A DNA stretch of 64,000 nucleotides, from positions 190,729 to 254,728 of the forward strand of contig CAVVCO010000017.1 in assembly GCA_963746735.1 (NCBI GenBank), given 5' to 3'. The position numbers and the translations under genes are program-made. The notes under the pieces were generated by a model. It was given only the letters and a program-made list of their open reading frames with translations. It was not told the origin of the DNA and searched no databases. The DNA is from CAVSWT01 sp963746735. Its GTDB lineage: Bacteria > Bacteroidota > Ignavibacteria > Ignavibacteriales > Ignavibacteriaceae. This document shows positions 37,678 to 47,360 of the stretch, one piece after another (the first letter of the stretch is position 1; every line of letters begins with the position of its first letter).

Positions 37678-38100
37678 TTAAAATGGTAAATCTTCGTTAT
37701 CTTCAACATTCGGAGCTGAAGCATCAACACTAGAATCACTGAAAGTTGAGTCAGAATTGCTGCCGCCTTCAGAAGAATCAAGCGGTATAATTCTTTCAGA
37801 TATTACATCTGTTGAATATCTTTTAATTCCCTCTTTATCAGTATACTCTCTTTTTGTAAGTCTGCCTTCCACATAAATTTTCTTTCCCTTCTTTAAGTTA
37901 TCTTTGAAATAATCAGATAAATTAAAAGAAGTTATATTATGCCAGGTAGTTTCATTAACCCAATTTCCATCCTTGCCTTTATAGCCGTAAGTGGTTGCCA
38001 GGCTGAAATTAGTTACAGATAGATTATTAGTTGTAAATCTAGTTTCAGCATCTCTACCCAAGTTGCCGATTAGCATAATCTTATTTAATGAAAAAGCCAT
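37678..38100 (-). CDS. ssb: Single-stranded DNA-binding protein
   Basis: 140 aa. OB-fold with the usual landmarks (MLIGNLGRDAETRFT, VTNFSLATT, NETTWHNITSFNLSDYFKDNLKKGKKIYVEGRLTKREYTDKEG) and a flexible tail ending in the acidic DLPF tip that recruits partner proteins. It binds ssDNA during replication and repair. The stretch to the upstream GDSL gene includes the terminator at 38188-38216, so ssb has its own promoter; it heads the ssb-corC-hyp-mlaD-ggt-acpS run. Confidence 0.96.
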   Translation of the reverse strand: MAFSLNKIMLIGNLGRDAETRFTTNNLSVTNFSLATTYGYKGKDGNWVNETTWHNITSFNLSDYFKDNLKKGKKIYVEGRLTKREYTDKEGIKRYSTDVISERIIPLDSSEGGSNSDSTFSDSSVDASAPNVEDNEDLPF

Positions 38101-38187
38101 TGTTTAATCCCTTATATTTTTGTTACAAAATAATGACGAATTTAATTATTATATCAATAAAATACTATTTTTAACTTCATTTAATAA

Positions 38188-38216
38188 AAAAGGGGCTGCT
38201 ATAAATAACAACCCCA
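38188..38216 (-). terminator. Rho-independent terminator after the fadL-GDSL operon
   Basis: On the minus strand the sequence GGGGTTGTT...AGCAGCCCC (38192-38216) folds into a stem of about ten pairs, with G-U wobbles, followed by a T run (A residues at 38186-38191 on the plus strand). It lies 20 bp downstream of the GDSL lipase stop and well before ssb. Confidence 0.7.
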
Positions 38217-38236
38217 ATAAAATATGTTTTTAAGAA

Positions 38237-39649
38237 CTAATAAAGTAAGTGTTTAAATGCATCTTTGCTGAAAATAACAAATCCTTTTTTATATGTTAAT
38301 TTCTTTGCAAACAATAGTGAACCCGGAATTGTTGATACATTAATTTCCGGAATTTTCCCGCCAAATTTTGAATTTATAACTTTAATAAATTGATTTGCAA
38401 TAATTGCTTGCCCCTGAGCTGTTGGATGAACACCATCTAGACTAAAAATACCACCTTCAACGTAATCATTAGTGAATTTCAAGCCATCAATCATGATTCC
38501 GCCTGAGTTTTTAATATTACTTAAGTAACCATTTACATCAACTAAACCAAAATTATTTGTATTTGCAACATTGGCGATTGCATTATTGAAATCTGCAGTA
38601 GCTTGTTTTGCAGTTGTAATTTCATCAGGATCTAATACTAAAGCATCCGGCCATGGGTTTTGAGGATGAAGACCGAAGGGTTTTGTAGTATCAATGTCTG
38701 ACGAAGGAAGTGCTGGGTAACCATTATCTCGGTACCATTTGCCTGTAGGTGTTCCTAACAAAGAGGCATAAGTACTCCCCGTTAAAGTAAAAAGAACTGA
38801 ACCATTTGCCAAGGAGCTTGCAGTTACGAGACCTGATCCCATGCCAGTTTCTCCATGTTTCTCATAATAAATTCCTTGAACTGGAAGTTGTGAAATTACT
38901 GCGGCAACTTGAGGGCCTACTGTATTAAAATAAGGAATAACCGTAACGTCAGGGATATTTGCCACAACAACCTGACAGCCTAAGCTTGCTAATGCACCTC
39001 CCAGCTGAGTATATAATGCTGTAAAAATGGCTGAAGAAGTTGGTTCGCTAGGTTTAAATCCACCGCTTGTTGCAAATCCAAGTACATCATTATTTCCAAT
39101 CCAGCAGGTAAGCAAAGTTGGGCTTAAATTTTTAGCTTGTGCAAATGCACTATTACCTAATGCTGAGTTTCTCAAAACTAAATTAAAAAATGGATTTCCT
39201 CTTGCGGTGCTTTTTGCAGCAAAATTAGTTGTATCAAGAATATCGTATAATACAGAACCTGGTACACCTAAATTATTATAAGGAGCAGCATAGTTTAAGT
39301 TTGTCGGCTGCCCGTCGCCGTTCATTGTTTTAATAACAAAAGGAACAAGTGAAACTACTTCTATCCTTCCAGGCGTCCCGGGTTCGGAAACAATAGGCTG
39401 TACAAAGTTGGTTCCAATCTGTCCAGCAATTTGATTTCCATAAGAATAAATTTGTGCTCCTTCATAAAGCGAACCGGATTGATAGCCTGCTGTTAAGCTG
39501 TTTCCCAATGTAACAAACCTGGTTAAATTAGCGCTGCCGCTTATAGGATTAGGTGCTGCCGGTGGTGTTAAATCAGTTTTATCCTCACAGCCTGAGAATA
39601 CAAAAACTATTAACATCAGAACTAAAATATAATTTAAAGTCTTTTTCAT
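38237..39649 (-). CDS. SGNH/GDSL-type lipid hydrolase lipoprotein
   Basis: 470 aa. A lipobox (VFSGC, Cys20) marks an outer-membrane lipoprotein. SGNH blocks: the serine motif VTLGNSLTAGYQSG (GNSL replacing GDSL), block III GNND (about 187) and the C-terminal DGVHPT block with the catalytic D-x-x-H. It hydrolyses ester bonds of lipids or acylated polymers. Co-transcribed with the OmpP1/FadL-type porin 18 bp upstream; this FadL-SGNH pairing is recurrent in Bacteroidota-type genomes and suggests lipid or fatty-acid uptake. A terminator follows. Confidence 0.88.
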   Translation of the reverse strand: MKKTLNYILVLMLIVFVFSGCEDKTDLTPPAAPNPISGSANLTRFVTLGNSLTAGYQSGSLYEGAQIYSYGNQIAGQIGTNFVQPIVSEPGTPGRIEVVSLVPFVIKTMNGDGQPTNLNYAAPYNNLGVPGSVLYDILDTTNFAAKSTARGNPFFNLVLRNSALGNSAFAQAKNLSPTLLTCWIGNNDVLGFATSGGFKPSEPTSSAIFTALYTQLGGALASLGCQVVVANIPDVTVIPYFNTVGPQVAAVISQLPVQGIYYEKHGETGMGSGLVTASSLANGSVLFTLTGSTYASLLGTPTGKWYRDNGYPALPSSDIDTTKPFGLHPQNPWPDALVLDPDEITTAKQATADFNNAIANVANTNNFGLVDVNGYLSNIKNSGGIMIDGLKFTNDYVEGGIFSLDGVHPTAQGQAIIANQFIKVINSKFGGKIPEINVSTIPGSLLFAKKLTYKKGFVIFSKDAFKHLLY

Positions 39650-39667
39650 TGTTATTTATCCTTTCTT

Positions 39668-40903
39668 TTATAAACCGTACGATAAAGTTAATGATACTAA
39701 ATTAGCCGCTGTATTATATGTACCGTTGAAAGGAGAAATACCCGGTCGATAATTTTCTTGAGAGTTGGTAACTGTTAGCTGGCTTCCCCTGATAAACAGG
39801 TAAGCTGCATCTAAGTTAATACTCTTAGTTATTTTGTAGCCTAAACCAAAACTAAAACCTAGCCTGTTTGCGTCAGGTAAAGATGGATTTAAATATTCCG
39901 GTTTTACAGGATCTTTATCATAATAAATTCCTGCTCTAACATTTAGATTCTGCATTAAAGCATAATCGGCACCAAAACGAAGGATAAATGAATTATCATA
40001 AAGCCTTGGGCTTGATTCAACAATTTTAGGAGAAGCAAAATTTACGGTTAATGTATCGTAGCTTGACCAGCCGATGTATTGATAATCAGCACTTAAAAGT
40101 AATTGAGGAATCACTCTGTAAGATACCCCTACTGCCAGATTAATTGGGGTAGTTAAATTAGCTGAAGCATCGCCGGTCGGAAACTGGAAAGCTAATTGTG
40201 AAGCTCCTGTAGTGTTTGCCGTACCTTTAAAATTGTATTTAACTTGACTGTGAAATGATACACCGAAAGTTAGATCGTTTATGGGTTTATATAAGGCACC
40301 TAAATTAAATCCCCATGCTGAATTATCTTTACCCTTAATTGTAGTAAAAGCATCACCTTCAAAAGGATTTTGAGGAGTTTTTTGAGAAATTGTAACAGTA
40401 GCAAAACTATAAACTAAGCCTGCACTTACAGAAAGATTATCAAGCAGGTTATAAGCAACTTCCGGAGTAATATAAAATGTCTGTAATTCTGTTTCTACTG
40501 CCAAATATCTGCCAACCCAATTAGGATCCCATTTAGAAGCTAAACCAAAGGGGCTAAAAAATCCGAGACCAAAAGCTAAATCTTTATTATAACTATATGT
40601 TGCGAATATATGAGTCGGGAAAAAAACTTGCTTCGCAGCATCATACTCAGTAACATCTGGGCTTACACCTCTAAATGAAAAAGTTGGTGCTATCATAGTA
40701 GTACCTAAAACAAAGTGGAAACCGGATAATTGAGTTAAGCCGGCACCATTAAAATAAATTGCTGAAGCATCGTTTGCAACTGCTGTATATGCCCCTCCCA
40801 TACTCATTGCTCTTGCACCGTGTTCATTCAATTGAAATCCTCCCGCAAAACAGACGCTAGTGGACAGAATTACGGCGATAATAGCGGTAATTGTTTTTTT
40901 CAA
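39668..40903 (-). CDS. OmpP1/FadL/TodX-family outer-membrane transporter
   Basis: 411 aa with a signal peptide (residues 1-20) whose start is TTG at 40903, preceded by AAGGAG. Mature N-terminus GGFQLNEHGARAMSMGGAYTAVANDASAIYFNGAGL is the typical FadL hatch (NPAGL type). The rest is a 14-strand-type barrel. It transports hydrophobic molecules such as long-chain fatty acids or hydrocarbons across the outer membrane. Followed after 18 bp by an esterase/lipase that could act on the same substrates. Confidence 0.9.
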   Translation of the reverse strand: MKKTITAIIAVILSTSVCFAGGFQLNEHGARAMSMGGAYTAVANDASAIYFNGAGLTQLSGFHFVLGTTMIAPTFSFRGVSPDVTEYDAAKQVFFPTHIFATYSYNKDLAFGLGFFSPFGLASKWDPNWVGRYLAVETELQTFYITPEVAYNLLDNLSVSAGLVYSFATVTISQKTPQNPFEGDAFTTIKGKDNSAWGFNLGALYKPINDLTFGVSFHSQVKYNFKGTANTTGASQLAFQFPTGDASANLTTPINLAVGVSYRVIPQLLLSADYQYIGWSSYDTLTVNFASPKIVESSPRLYDNSFILRFGADYALMQNLNVRAGIYYDKDPVKPEYLNPSLPDANRLGFSFGLGYKITKSINLDAAYLFIRGSQLTVTNSQENYRPGISPFNGTYNTAANLVSLTLSYGL

Positions 40904-40967
40904 GTTCTCTCTCTCCTTGATTTGTTATAAAATAATTATTTAACTATAAAATTTTTTAATTGGGAAT

Positions 40968-41468
40968 TTATTCTATGGAAAATAATAATGCCCCTTTTTC
41001 AACTGCAATTCCCTCCTCAACAAAAACATTTTTTATTCGTCCGGATATTGGAGATCGAATGTCATTTTCCATTTTCATTGCTTCAAGAATTAAAATAGAC
41101 TCATTTTTTACTACTGTATCTCCCGCATTTTTTTTAATTATTATAACCATACCCGGCATTGGAGCTTTAATATCGTGGGTATGATGTCCTTTCTTTTTTT
41201 GCTCAATTATTTTTGCGGCTTCGTCTTGTAACTTGTTTCGAACAATTGCTTCAAATATAGAGTTATTTATTAAAACATTATAATATTTTTTTTCATTTTT
41301 TTTAACGGTTACTTCATAAAATTTATCATTTAAATGCAAAATGAAAGTGTCATGATTCAAGGGGAAAAAATCATAGCTGTATCTCTTCCCATTCGAAATC
41401 AAATGTTTATCATCAATAATTTGAATGTTTTTCTTTTTTTCATTTAGACTTACAATAAAATCATTCAT
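40968..41468 (-). CDS. Biotin carboxyl carrier protein of an acyl-CoA carboxylase
   Basis: 166 aa. The C-terminal biotinyl domain contains the EAMKMEND motif with the biotinylated Lys132, preceded by the lipoyl/biotinyl fold MPGMVIIIKKNAGDTV. The N-terminal 90 residues are a linker or docking domain of the type fused to biotin carboxylases. It overlaps the biotin carboxylase gene by 8 bp, so the two form the alpha half of a propionyl-CoA, methylcrotonyl-CoA or acetyl-CoA carboxylase split into two chains. No carboxyltransferase subunit is in this window. Confidence 0.92.
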   Translation of the reverse strand: MNDFIVSLNEKKKNIQIIDDKHLISNGKRYSYDFFPLNHDTFILHLNDKFYEVTVKKNEKKYYNVLINNSIFEAIVRNKLQDEAAKIIEQKKKGHHTHDIKAPMPGMVIIIKKNAGDTVVKNESILILEAMKMENDIRSPISGRIKNVFVEEGIAVEKGALLFSIE

Positions 41469-42960
41469 AAAGTTGTTTTACCCAAAAATTCTTTGAACCT
41501 ACTTTACCGTTGCTAATTATTATTCCATTTGATTTTGAATTAAGCTGAAATAGTACTGCACTGATAGCAGCAGCGTTTTCAATTTCATCTTCTTCTATTA
41601 AATTATAATTAATGTTTTGAGCTAACAGTTTATCTTCAACATAATTTATATCAAATTTTCCAGTTTGAAATTCATTCGTATCAAGTATTAATTTCAAAAA
41701 ATTATTGTTAGTAACTACTCCACCTATTTTAAATTCGTTTAATGCTCTTTTCATTCTCTTTATTGCATCGGTTCTGTTTTTATCCCAAACAATTAATTTT
41801 GCAATCATTGGGTCATAATAAATTGAAATGTTTGAACCGGCACTGACTCCTGAATCTACCCTTACTCCTGGCCCAGCCGTTTGGAAATATTCTGTTATTT
41901 TGCCGGTCGAAGGGAAAAAACCATTGGATGAGTCTTCAGCATATATCCTGCATTCGATAGAATGTCCGTTTATTTTTAAATCATCTTGCCTGAAAGATAA
42001 ATCATTTCCATAAGCTATTGATATCTGCTCTTTTACTAAATCAATTCCGGTAATAAACTCAGTAACAGGATGTTCAACCTGCAAACGCGTATTCATTTCA
42101 AGAAAATAAAAATTCTTTTTAGCATCGACTAAAAATTCAACTGTCCCTGCATTGTAATAACCGCAAGCTTTTGCTGCATTGACTGCAGCCGTTGTAATTT
42201 TCTTTCTTGTTTCATCGTCTAGAAACATTGAAGGTGCTTCTTCAATAATTTTTTGATGCCTTCTTTGTATTGAACATTCCCGTTCAAAAAGGTGAGCATA
42301 ATTTCCTTTTTTATCTCCGATTACTTGAACTTCAATGTGTTTCGGATTTTCAATATACTTTTCAATATAAATTGAATCATCAGAAAAAGATTTTAATGCT
42401 TCTCTTTTTGTTGATTCTAGCGCAGATTGAAAATCTTTTGAAGATGAAACTTTCCGCATTCCCTTTCCGCCGCCGCCTGCTGATGCTTTTAACAATATGG
42501 GAAATCCAATTTCCTTAGCATATTTAATTCCTTCATCCAAAGATTTAATAGGATCTGTGGTTCCCGGGACAATTGGAACTTTATGTGATTTCATTAATTT
42601 TCTTGCTTCAGTTTTGCTTCCCATCAGTTTAACTGAATTGGAAGATGGCCCAATGAAATTAAGTCCAGCATCCTCAACCATTTCTATAAATTTATGATTT
42701 TCAGATAAAAAACCATAACCAGGATGTATTGCATCTGCTTTAATTTTTTTTGCAAGCTTAATTATTTTTTCTTGATTTAGGTAAGAATCTTTTGAAAATG
42801 CTTCACCAATTAGGTGAGCTTCGTCCGCAAGCTTAGGATGAAGAGATAAATTGTCTGCTGCGGAATAAATTGCAGCAGATATAATTCCTAATTCTTTGCA
42901 CGCCCGAATTATTCGGACAGCAATTTCACCCCTGTTTGCAATCAATATTTTTTTAAACAA
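41461..42960 (-). CDS. accC: Biotin carboxylase subunit of an acyl-CoA carboxylase
   Basis: 499 aa ATP-grasp enzyme carboxylating biotin with bicarbonate and ATP. N-terminal FKKILIANRGEIAVRIIRACKELGI, the glycine-rich loop KASAGGGGKGMR and the signature ECSIQRRHQKIIEEAPS; the catalytic EMNTRLQVEHPVTEFITG block is complete. The C-terminal extension is slightly longer than stand-alone AccC (about 450 aa), closer to the BC half of PCC/MCC alpha chains. The following BCCP is separate rather than fused. It lies 11 bp after mutS2. Confidence 0.93.
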   Translation of the reverse strand: MFKKILIANRGEIAVRIIRACKELGIISAAIYSAADNLSLHPKLADEAHLIGEAFSKDSYLNQEKIIKLAKKIKADAIHPGYGFLSENHKFIEMVEDAGLNFIGPSSNSVKLMGSKTEARKLMKSHKVPIVPGTTDPIKSLDEGIKYAKEIGFPILLKASAGGGGKGMRKVSSSKDFQSALESTKREALKSFSDDSIYIEKYIENPKHIEVQVIGDKKGNYAHLFERECSIQRRHQKIIEEAPSMFLDDETRKKITTAAVNAAKACGYYNAGTVEFLVDAKKNFYFLEMNTRLQVEHPVTEFITGIDLVKEQISIAYGNDLSFRQDDLKINGHSIECRIYAEDSSNGFFPSTGKITEYFQTAGPGVRVDSGVSAGSNISIYYDPMIAKLIVWDKNRTDAIKRMKRALNEFKIGGVVTNNNFLKLILDTNEFQTGKFDINYVEDKLLAQNINYNLIEEDEIENAAAISAVLFQLNSKSNGIIISNGKVGSKNFWVKQLYE

Positions 42961-42971
42961 GGATTTCCTTT

Positions 42972-45320
42972 TTATTTTAGTTCGACTATAGTAACACCTT
43001 CCCCACCTAATTCGACCGGTGCAAAATAGTAATTTTTAACTTTGTCATGCTCTTTAAGAATCTCAATAACTGTTCCCTTCAATGCCCCGGTTCCTTTACC
43101 ATGTAAGATTTCAACTTTCTCAAGGTTACCAACATAAGCATTGTCAATAAATTTAACAATTCTATATTCCGCTTCTTCGGACCTTTTCCCTCTAATATCA
43201 ATTCTAGTTTTGGGTACATCAAAATTATGATATGCTTTATTACCGTTAACTTCTTTTTGTTTAACTTTTTTTCCTGGAACTAATTCATTCATTTTAACTT
43301 TCATTTTAATATTGCCGGTTTTTAATACAGCATTTTTTTTGTTACCTGATATTTCCATAATTTCACCTCCAGTATTAGTGTTTTTTATAGAAGCATAATC
43401 CCCTATAGCAAAATTATAATTTTCATCAATCAAATCAACTTCTTCTTTAAAAAGATTTTCGTTTTCTTCTTTCAATTCCTTTATAATTATTTGAGAAGAA
43501 CGAATTGTATCTTTGTCAGCATTAGATTCTTTTAACTCTTTAATCACCAGTTCAAATTTTTTGTTAATATTATTTAAATAATCATCTGCTTCCATTTTAG
43601 CTTTTTTTAGAATTTCTTTTTTTTCTTTATCCAGCTTTTCTATATTTTGTTTATATAAGTTCGATAATCCTTCAAGTCTTGTATTTTCAATTTCCAGGCT
43701 TTTTAATTTTGATTCAAGCCGGTTAGATTTAGCTTCAATTTCAATTAAGAATTTTTCAATACTATGCTTGCCGGAATCTAAATGTTCTTTAGCTAGATTT
43801 ATAAAATCATCTTCAAACCCAATTCGATGCGCAATTTCAAAAGCATAGCTTGACCCCGGAATTCCTTGCTTAAAATTATATGTTGGTTTTAAATTAACGT
43901 GATCAAATTCCATTGCTGCATTTTCAAATCCATCGATATCATTGGCGATTAATTTTAACTCACCATGATGCGTGGTAGCAAATACAGTTGTTCCTTTGTC
44001 TTTTAATTGAAGAAGGATTGCAGAAGCTAAAGCAGCACCTTCTGTGGGATCTGTACCGGTTCCAATTTCATCAAGAAGAACAAGGCTATTTTGATCACTG
44101 TTATCAAGAATATTTTTTATATTCAAAAGATGAGAGCTGAACGTTGAAAGATCATCTTCAATTGACTGCTGATCACCGATATCCAGAAGTAAATTATTAT
44201 ATACATGAAAATTACTGTCAGGGCTTGTAGGAATATGAAATCCACTTTGAACCATTAAACATAACAAACCAATTGTTTTTAAAACTACAGTCTTGCCGCC
44301 GGCATTAGGCCCGGTAATTAAAATAATTTTATTTTCAATAAGTTTAACATTTAAAGGGATTGTATTCGGCCGTCCGAATTTTTTCAAAAGAATGGGATGG
44401 CGTGCATCTTTTATCTCCAATCCTTTTTTAGAATCTAATTCAGGAAATGAACCTACAATCTCTATTGAATATTTTGCACGAGCAAAAATTGAATCAATAT
44501 AAGAAATTGTTTGAAGCGTTAAGCTTAATTCTGTGTAGACACTTCCAATTTTTTTAGTCAGTTCTTTTAGTATTCGTTCAATTTCTCTTTTCTCGGCAAA
44601 AGAAAGAGAAACTAACTCGTTATTTAAATCTAAAGTTTCTTCTGGTTCAATGTAAACAGTCTGCCCGGTAGAAGACTCAGAATGAATAAATCCTTTTATA
44701 TGTCTTTTATGTTCTGATTTAACAGGAACAACAATTCTTCCATCTCTTAAAGTAAGATAATCTTCCCGGATAAAATCCTGCTCGCTGTAATTTTTAATCA
44801 GCCGGTTTACCGCTTTTATCAGTTCATCATTCTTTCTTCTAATTTCAGATCTTATTTCACTAAGCTTTGAGCTGGCATTTTCTTTTACTTCACCATTTTC
44901 ATTAATTACTTTTTGAATGTGATGTTCAAATACTTTATCAACAAACAAACTTTGAGTAAGAGAATATAATTCCGGCGCAATATCACCGTTGTTTTTTAAA
45001 TATTGAAATAAGTTTCTTGATATAACCGCTAAGCGAAGGATATCTAAAATTCTCTTACTGTCTAAAAAGGAACCTTCAATTTTTGATTTTGCAATTACTT
45101 CATCAAGAATAGGTAAATATTCGATGGGCGGATGAACATTTTTAATTAATATTTCCTTTGCCTGTGTAACTAAATTACCTTCTCTTTCTATAGTAGATAA
45201 ATTAGTAAGAGGATGAGAATTAAGAATTAATTGCTTTCCGTTTTCAGTCTGAGAATAGTTGGCAGCATATTGAAGTATTTTTACGAATTCTAATTTTTCT
45301 AAAGCAGATTTTTCAATCAT
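42972..45320 (-). CDS. mutS2: Endonuclease MutS2 with Smr domain
   Basis: 782 aa. MutS core with lever and clamp helices and the ABC ATPase: Walker A GPNAGGKT in the middle of the protein, signature STFSSHL, Walker B LVLLDEIGTGTDPTEGAAL and the His-switch ATTHHGEL. A coiled-coil stretch follows, and the last 75 or so residues form an Smr nuclease domain (IDIRGKRSEEAEYRIVKFID...VEILHGKGTGALK). No N-terminal mismatch domain, so it is MutS2 rather than MutS1: probably anti-recombination or ribosome-collision rescue (as in B. subtilis). Overlaps cvpA by 4 bp. Confidence 0.95.
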   Translation of the reverse strand: MIEKSALEKLEFVKILQYAANYSQTENGKQLILNSHPLTNLSTIEREGNLVTQAKEILIKNVHPPIEYLPILDEVIAKSKIEGSFLDSKRILDILRLAVISRNLFQYLKNNGDIAPELYSLTQSLFVDKVFEHHIQKVINENGEVKENASSKLSEIRSEIRRKNDELIKAVNRLIKNYSEQDFIREDYLTLRDGRIVVPVKSEHKRHIKGFIHSESSTGQTVYIEPEETLDLNNELVSLSFAEKREIERILKELTKKIGSVYTELSLTLQTISYIDSIFARAKYSIEIVGSFPELDSKKGLEIKDARHPILLKKFGRPNTIPLNVKLIENKIILITGPNAGGKTVVLKTIGLLCLMVQSGFHIPTSPDSNFHVYNNLLLDIGDQQSIEDDLSTFSSHLLNIKNILDNSDQNSLVLLDEIGTGTDPTEGAALASAILLQLKDKGTTVFATTHHGELKLIANDIDGFENAAMEFDHVNLKPTYNFKQGIPGSSYAFEIAHRIGFEDDFINLAKEHLDSGKHSIEKFLIEIEAKSNRLESKLKSLEIENTRLEGLSNLYKQNIEKLDKEKKEILKKAKMEADDYLNNINKKFELVIKELKESNADKDTIRSSQIIIKELKEENENLFKEEVDLIDENYNFAIGDYASIKNTNTGGEIMEISGNKKNAVLKTGNIKMKVKMNELVPGKKVKQKEVNGNKAYHNFDVPKTRIDIRGKRSEEAEYRIVKFIDNAYVGNLEKVEILHGKGTGALKGTVIEILKEHDKVKNYYFAPVELGGEGVTIVELK

Positions 45321-45838
45321 TTTAAAGAATCTTGACCATCAACAATTTTATTGATTATTTTTTTCGGCTCGGGAGTATATTCCCTAATATGGTCAATAGC
45401 AAAAGGAATAATATTCAGAACCGGTTTATACAATATTGAATTATCGGCAGTTTCTTTTCCTGGAACATTAAAAACATTTAGCAAGAAAAACAAAGCACTA
45501 AGAAATACAAGTATTTGAAGTGTTCCAACAATCCCTCCAACAATTTGATTTATCAAATTATTCACTTTATCAAAAGGATGAATAATTCGTTTTAAAATTG
45601 AAGTAAGAATCATTACACCCAAAAATATTGCAAGACCTCCAATAATTCTAGCTAGATAAATTTCAATTCCAAAAACATTTTCAATTGCTTTCCCAAGATC
45701 ATAAGAAAACCTAATAGCCAAATACGCTGCTATTATGAAACCAATTGTGCCGATCAGTTTTCTAACAAAACCATCTTTGTACCCCAAAATGAATCCAATA
45801 ATAAGCATAACAGCAATAACAATATCTAGAACGTTCAA
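45317..45838 (-). CDS. CvpA family membrane protein
   Basis: 173 aa with four hydrophobic segments. N-terminal pattern MNVLDIVIAVMLIIGFILGYKDGFVRKLIGTIGFIIAAYLAI is diagnostic of the CvpA/colicin V production family; the rest carries the conserved IVGGIVGTLQILVFLSALFFLL segment. The biochemical role is unknown, but homologues affect colicin V secretion and envelope homeostasis. Overlaps yqeY by 4 bp and mutS2 by 4 bp. Confidence 0.88.
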   Translation of the reverse strand: MNVLDIVIAVMLIIGFILGYKDGFVRKLIGTIGFIIAAYLAIRFSYDLGKAIENVFGIEIYLARIIGGLAIFLGVMILTSILKRIIHPFDKVNNLINQIVGGIVGTLQILVFLSALFFLLNVFNVPGKETADNSILYKPVLNIIPFAIDHIREYTPEPKKIINKIVDGQDSLK

Positions 45839-46287
45839 TTAACTCCCAGGTATTTTTCCACAGCACTTTTTACGACTTTGCCGTCGGCTTTTCCTTTTAG
45901 AGATTTCATCGCTTGCGGCATAAGCTTGGGGAAATCTTCTTTAGTCTTAGCACCAATTTCACTTCCAATTTTTTTAACCTCTTCCAGAATTTCCTCTTCT
46001 GTTAATTGCTTCGGAAGGTAATCCATAATTATTTTTAATTCAGCTTCTTCTTTGGAAGCCAGGTCTTCTCTTCCCGCATTTCTATATTGCTCAATGGCTT
46101 CTTTCCTTTTTTTTGCAGCAGTGGTCAGCATTTTGAGTTCCTCATCTGAATTAAGTTCTTTTCCGCTTCCACTTTTTTCAAATTCTAAAATCAGAGCTCT
46201 TATCGAACGAATTGTTTCAAGTCTGAGCTTTTCACCACTTTTCATGGCGGTTTTCATATCTTCATTAATTTTATTTTTTAAATCCAT
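45835..46287 (-). CDS. yqeY: GatB/YqeY domain-containing protein
   Basis: 150 aa, almost wholly helical: the N-terminal KINEDMKTAMKSGEKLRLETIRSIRALILEFE pattern and the YqeY signature KKRKEAIEQYRNAGREDLASKEEAELKIIMDYLPKQLTEEEI. It shares the C-terminal tRNA-binding domain of GatB and is usually labelled as a possible tRNA amidotransferase-like protein, without proven function. First gene of the yqeY-cvpA-mutS2-accC-BCCP run; the previous transcript ends at the terminator at 46306-46340. Confidence 0.92.
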   Translation of the reverse strand: MDLKNKINEDMKTAMKSGEKLRLETIRSIRALILEFEKSGSGKELNSDEELKMLTTAAKKRKEAIEQYRNAGREDLASKEEAELKIIMDYLPKQLTEEEILEEVKKIGSEIGAKTKEDFPKLMPQAMKSLKGKADGKVVKSAVEKYLGVN

Positions 46288-46305
46288 TTTACACCTATTA
46301 AATTG

Positions 46306-46340
46306 AAAAAGGCAGGAAAGTTATCAAACCTGCCTGCCTT
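46306..46340 (-). terminator. Rho-independent terminator after the exbB-exbD-exbD operon
   Basis: Inverted repeat AAGGCAGG (46309-46316) / CCTGCCTT (46333-46340) with a 16-base loop, followed on the minus strand by a T run (the A's at 46306-46310). It begins 28 bp beyond the stop of the second ExbD gene and ends 18 bp before the yqeY start. Confidence 0.75.
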
Positions 46341-46367
46341 AAAAATCATTTTATAATATTTTTTGTT

Positions 46368-46781
46368 TTAAATTTTTAATCTTGCTGAATAATTTATACG
46401 TAAACAAGAAGCTTTCCTTAATTCCTGTTGAATATCAGTAACTAGACCCATATCAACTCCTTGATCAACTCTTAAAGAAACAATAACCTCAGGTAACTCT
46501 TGCCTTTTAGCATACATAATTGGTTCAATATTTTTAAGCTTAACCAGACTATCATTTATCTGCATTCTATCATCTTTACCAACCCAGATGTATTGTACCA
46601 TTCTTTTATTTTCTATTTTTTCTATTGCTTTAGCCTCAGGGAGCTTAAATTGAACAAGAACATCAACCTCTCTCAAAGTTGTAACAACCATGAAGAACAT
46701 CAATAACATGAATACAATATCCGGCATTGATGTAGTTGGAATCTCTTGTTTAGTATTTGCTCTTCTTTTTTCAAATTTCAT
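46368..46781 (-). CDS. exbD: ExbD/TolR biopolymer transport protein (second copy)
   Basis: 137 aa, one N-terminal transmembrane helix after a short cytoplasmic leader: RRANTKQEIPTTSMPDIVFMLLMFFMVVTTLREVDV. The key Asp in the helix (PDIVF) and the periplasmic domain (AIEKIENKRMVQYIWVGKDDRMQI, ITDIQQELRKAS) match the ExbD family. It works with ExbB to transmit the proton gradient to TonB. Twelve bp follow the first ExbD gene; two consecutive ExbD genes are common in Bacteroidota-type genomes. Confidence 0.92.
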   Translation of the reverse strand: MKFEKRRANTKQEIPTTSMPDIVFMLLMFFMVVTTLREVDVLVQFKLPEAKAIEKIENKRMVQYIWVGKDDRMQINDSLVKLKNIEPIMYAKRQELPEVIVSLRVDQGVDMGLVTDIQQELRKASCLRINYSARLKI

Positions 46782-46793
46782 TATTGTATAACC

Positions 46794-47334
46794 TCAACCT
46801 TTTTTTATAGCTTCTGGTTCAGCTATTGAAATAATAATAGGAATTTTATTCTTAACATCGTCTTGTTGACTTTCAGGCAAATCTTTAAACTTCCTGCCGT
46901 ACTGCGAGGTTGAATATTCATCCCTCACTTCAAAATAAGCAAGCTTAATTTGATCTAATGCCTGCATATAATCATTATACTTTGTTCTTCTGTCCGTTTT
47001 AAGTGAAATGATTAATTTTTTATTATCAGGTAAATCAATCTTTGATGCAATTCTTGATTTAAGATTATCTTTAATTTGATATAGCGAAGTAGGCTTTCCA
47101 TCAACTAATACATCTCCATTCTCATTTACAAGTACAGCGGCCATTCTTTCCGGTGAAATTTTAGCAACATTAGTTTGATCAGGCTGATATTCAGGTAAAG
47201 TTAAACCCAGCCCTGTATCAACATCAATAACAGTGGATACTAAAAAGAAAAGCAATAAGCAAAAATGCTAAATCTGCTTGAGAAGCAGTTGGGATTTCTG
47301 CTGTGCGAATTCCTTTTTTCTTTATAAAAGCCAT
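46794..47334 (-). CDS. exbD: ExbD/TolR biopolymer transport protein (first copy), apparently frameshifted
   Basis: The unbroken frame starts only at a TTG (47255), inside the transmembrane helix. The preceding 80 bp, in another frame from the ATG at 47334, encode the missing N-terminus MAFIKKKGIRTAEIPTASQ, then ADLAFLL. Dropping one base (plus-strand T47256) joins the two as AFLLLLFFLVSTVIDVDTG, precisely the expected ExbD helix with its Asp. Corrected length 179 aa. The periplasmic part ends with a region of the type RIASKIDLPDNKKLIISLKTDRR. Function as for the second ExbD; sits between exbB and the second exbD. Confidence 0.85.
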
Positions 47335-47360
47335 GATTATACCTCAACTAAAAATATTTA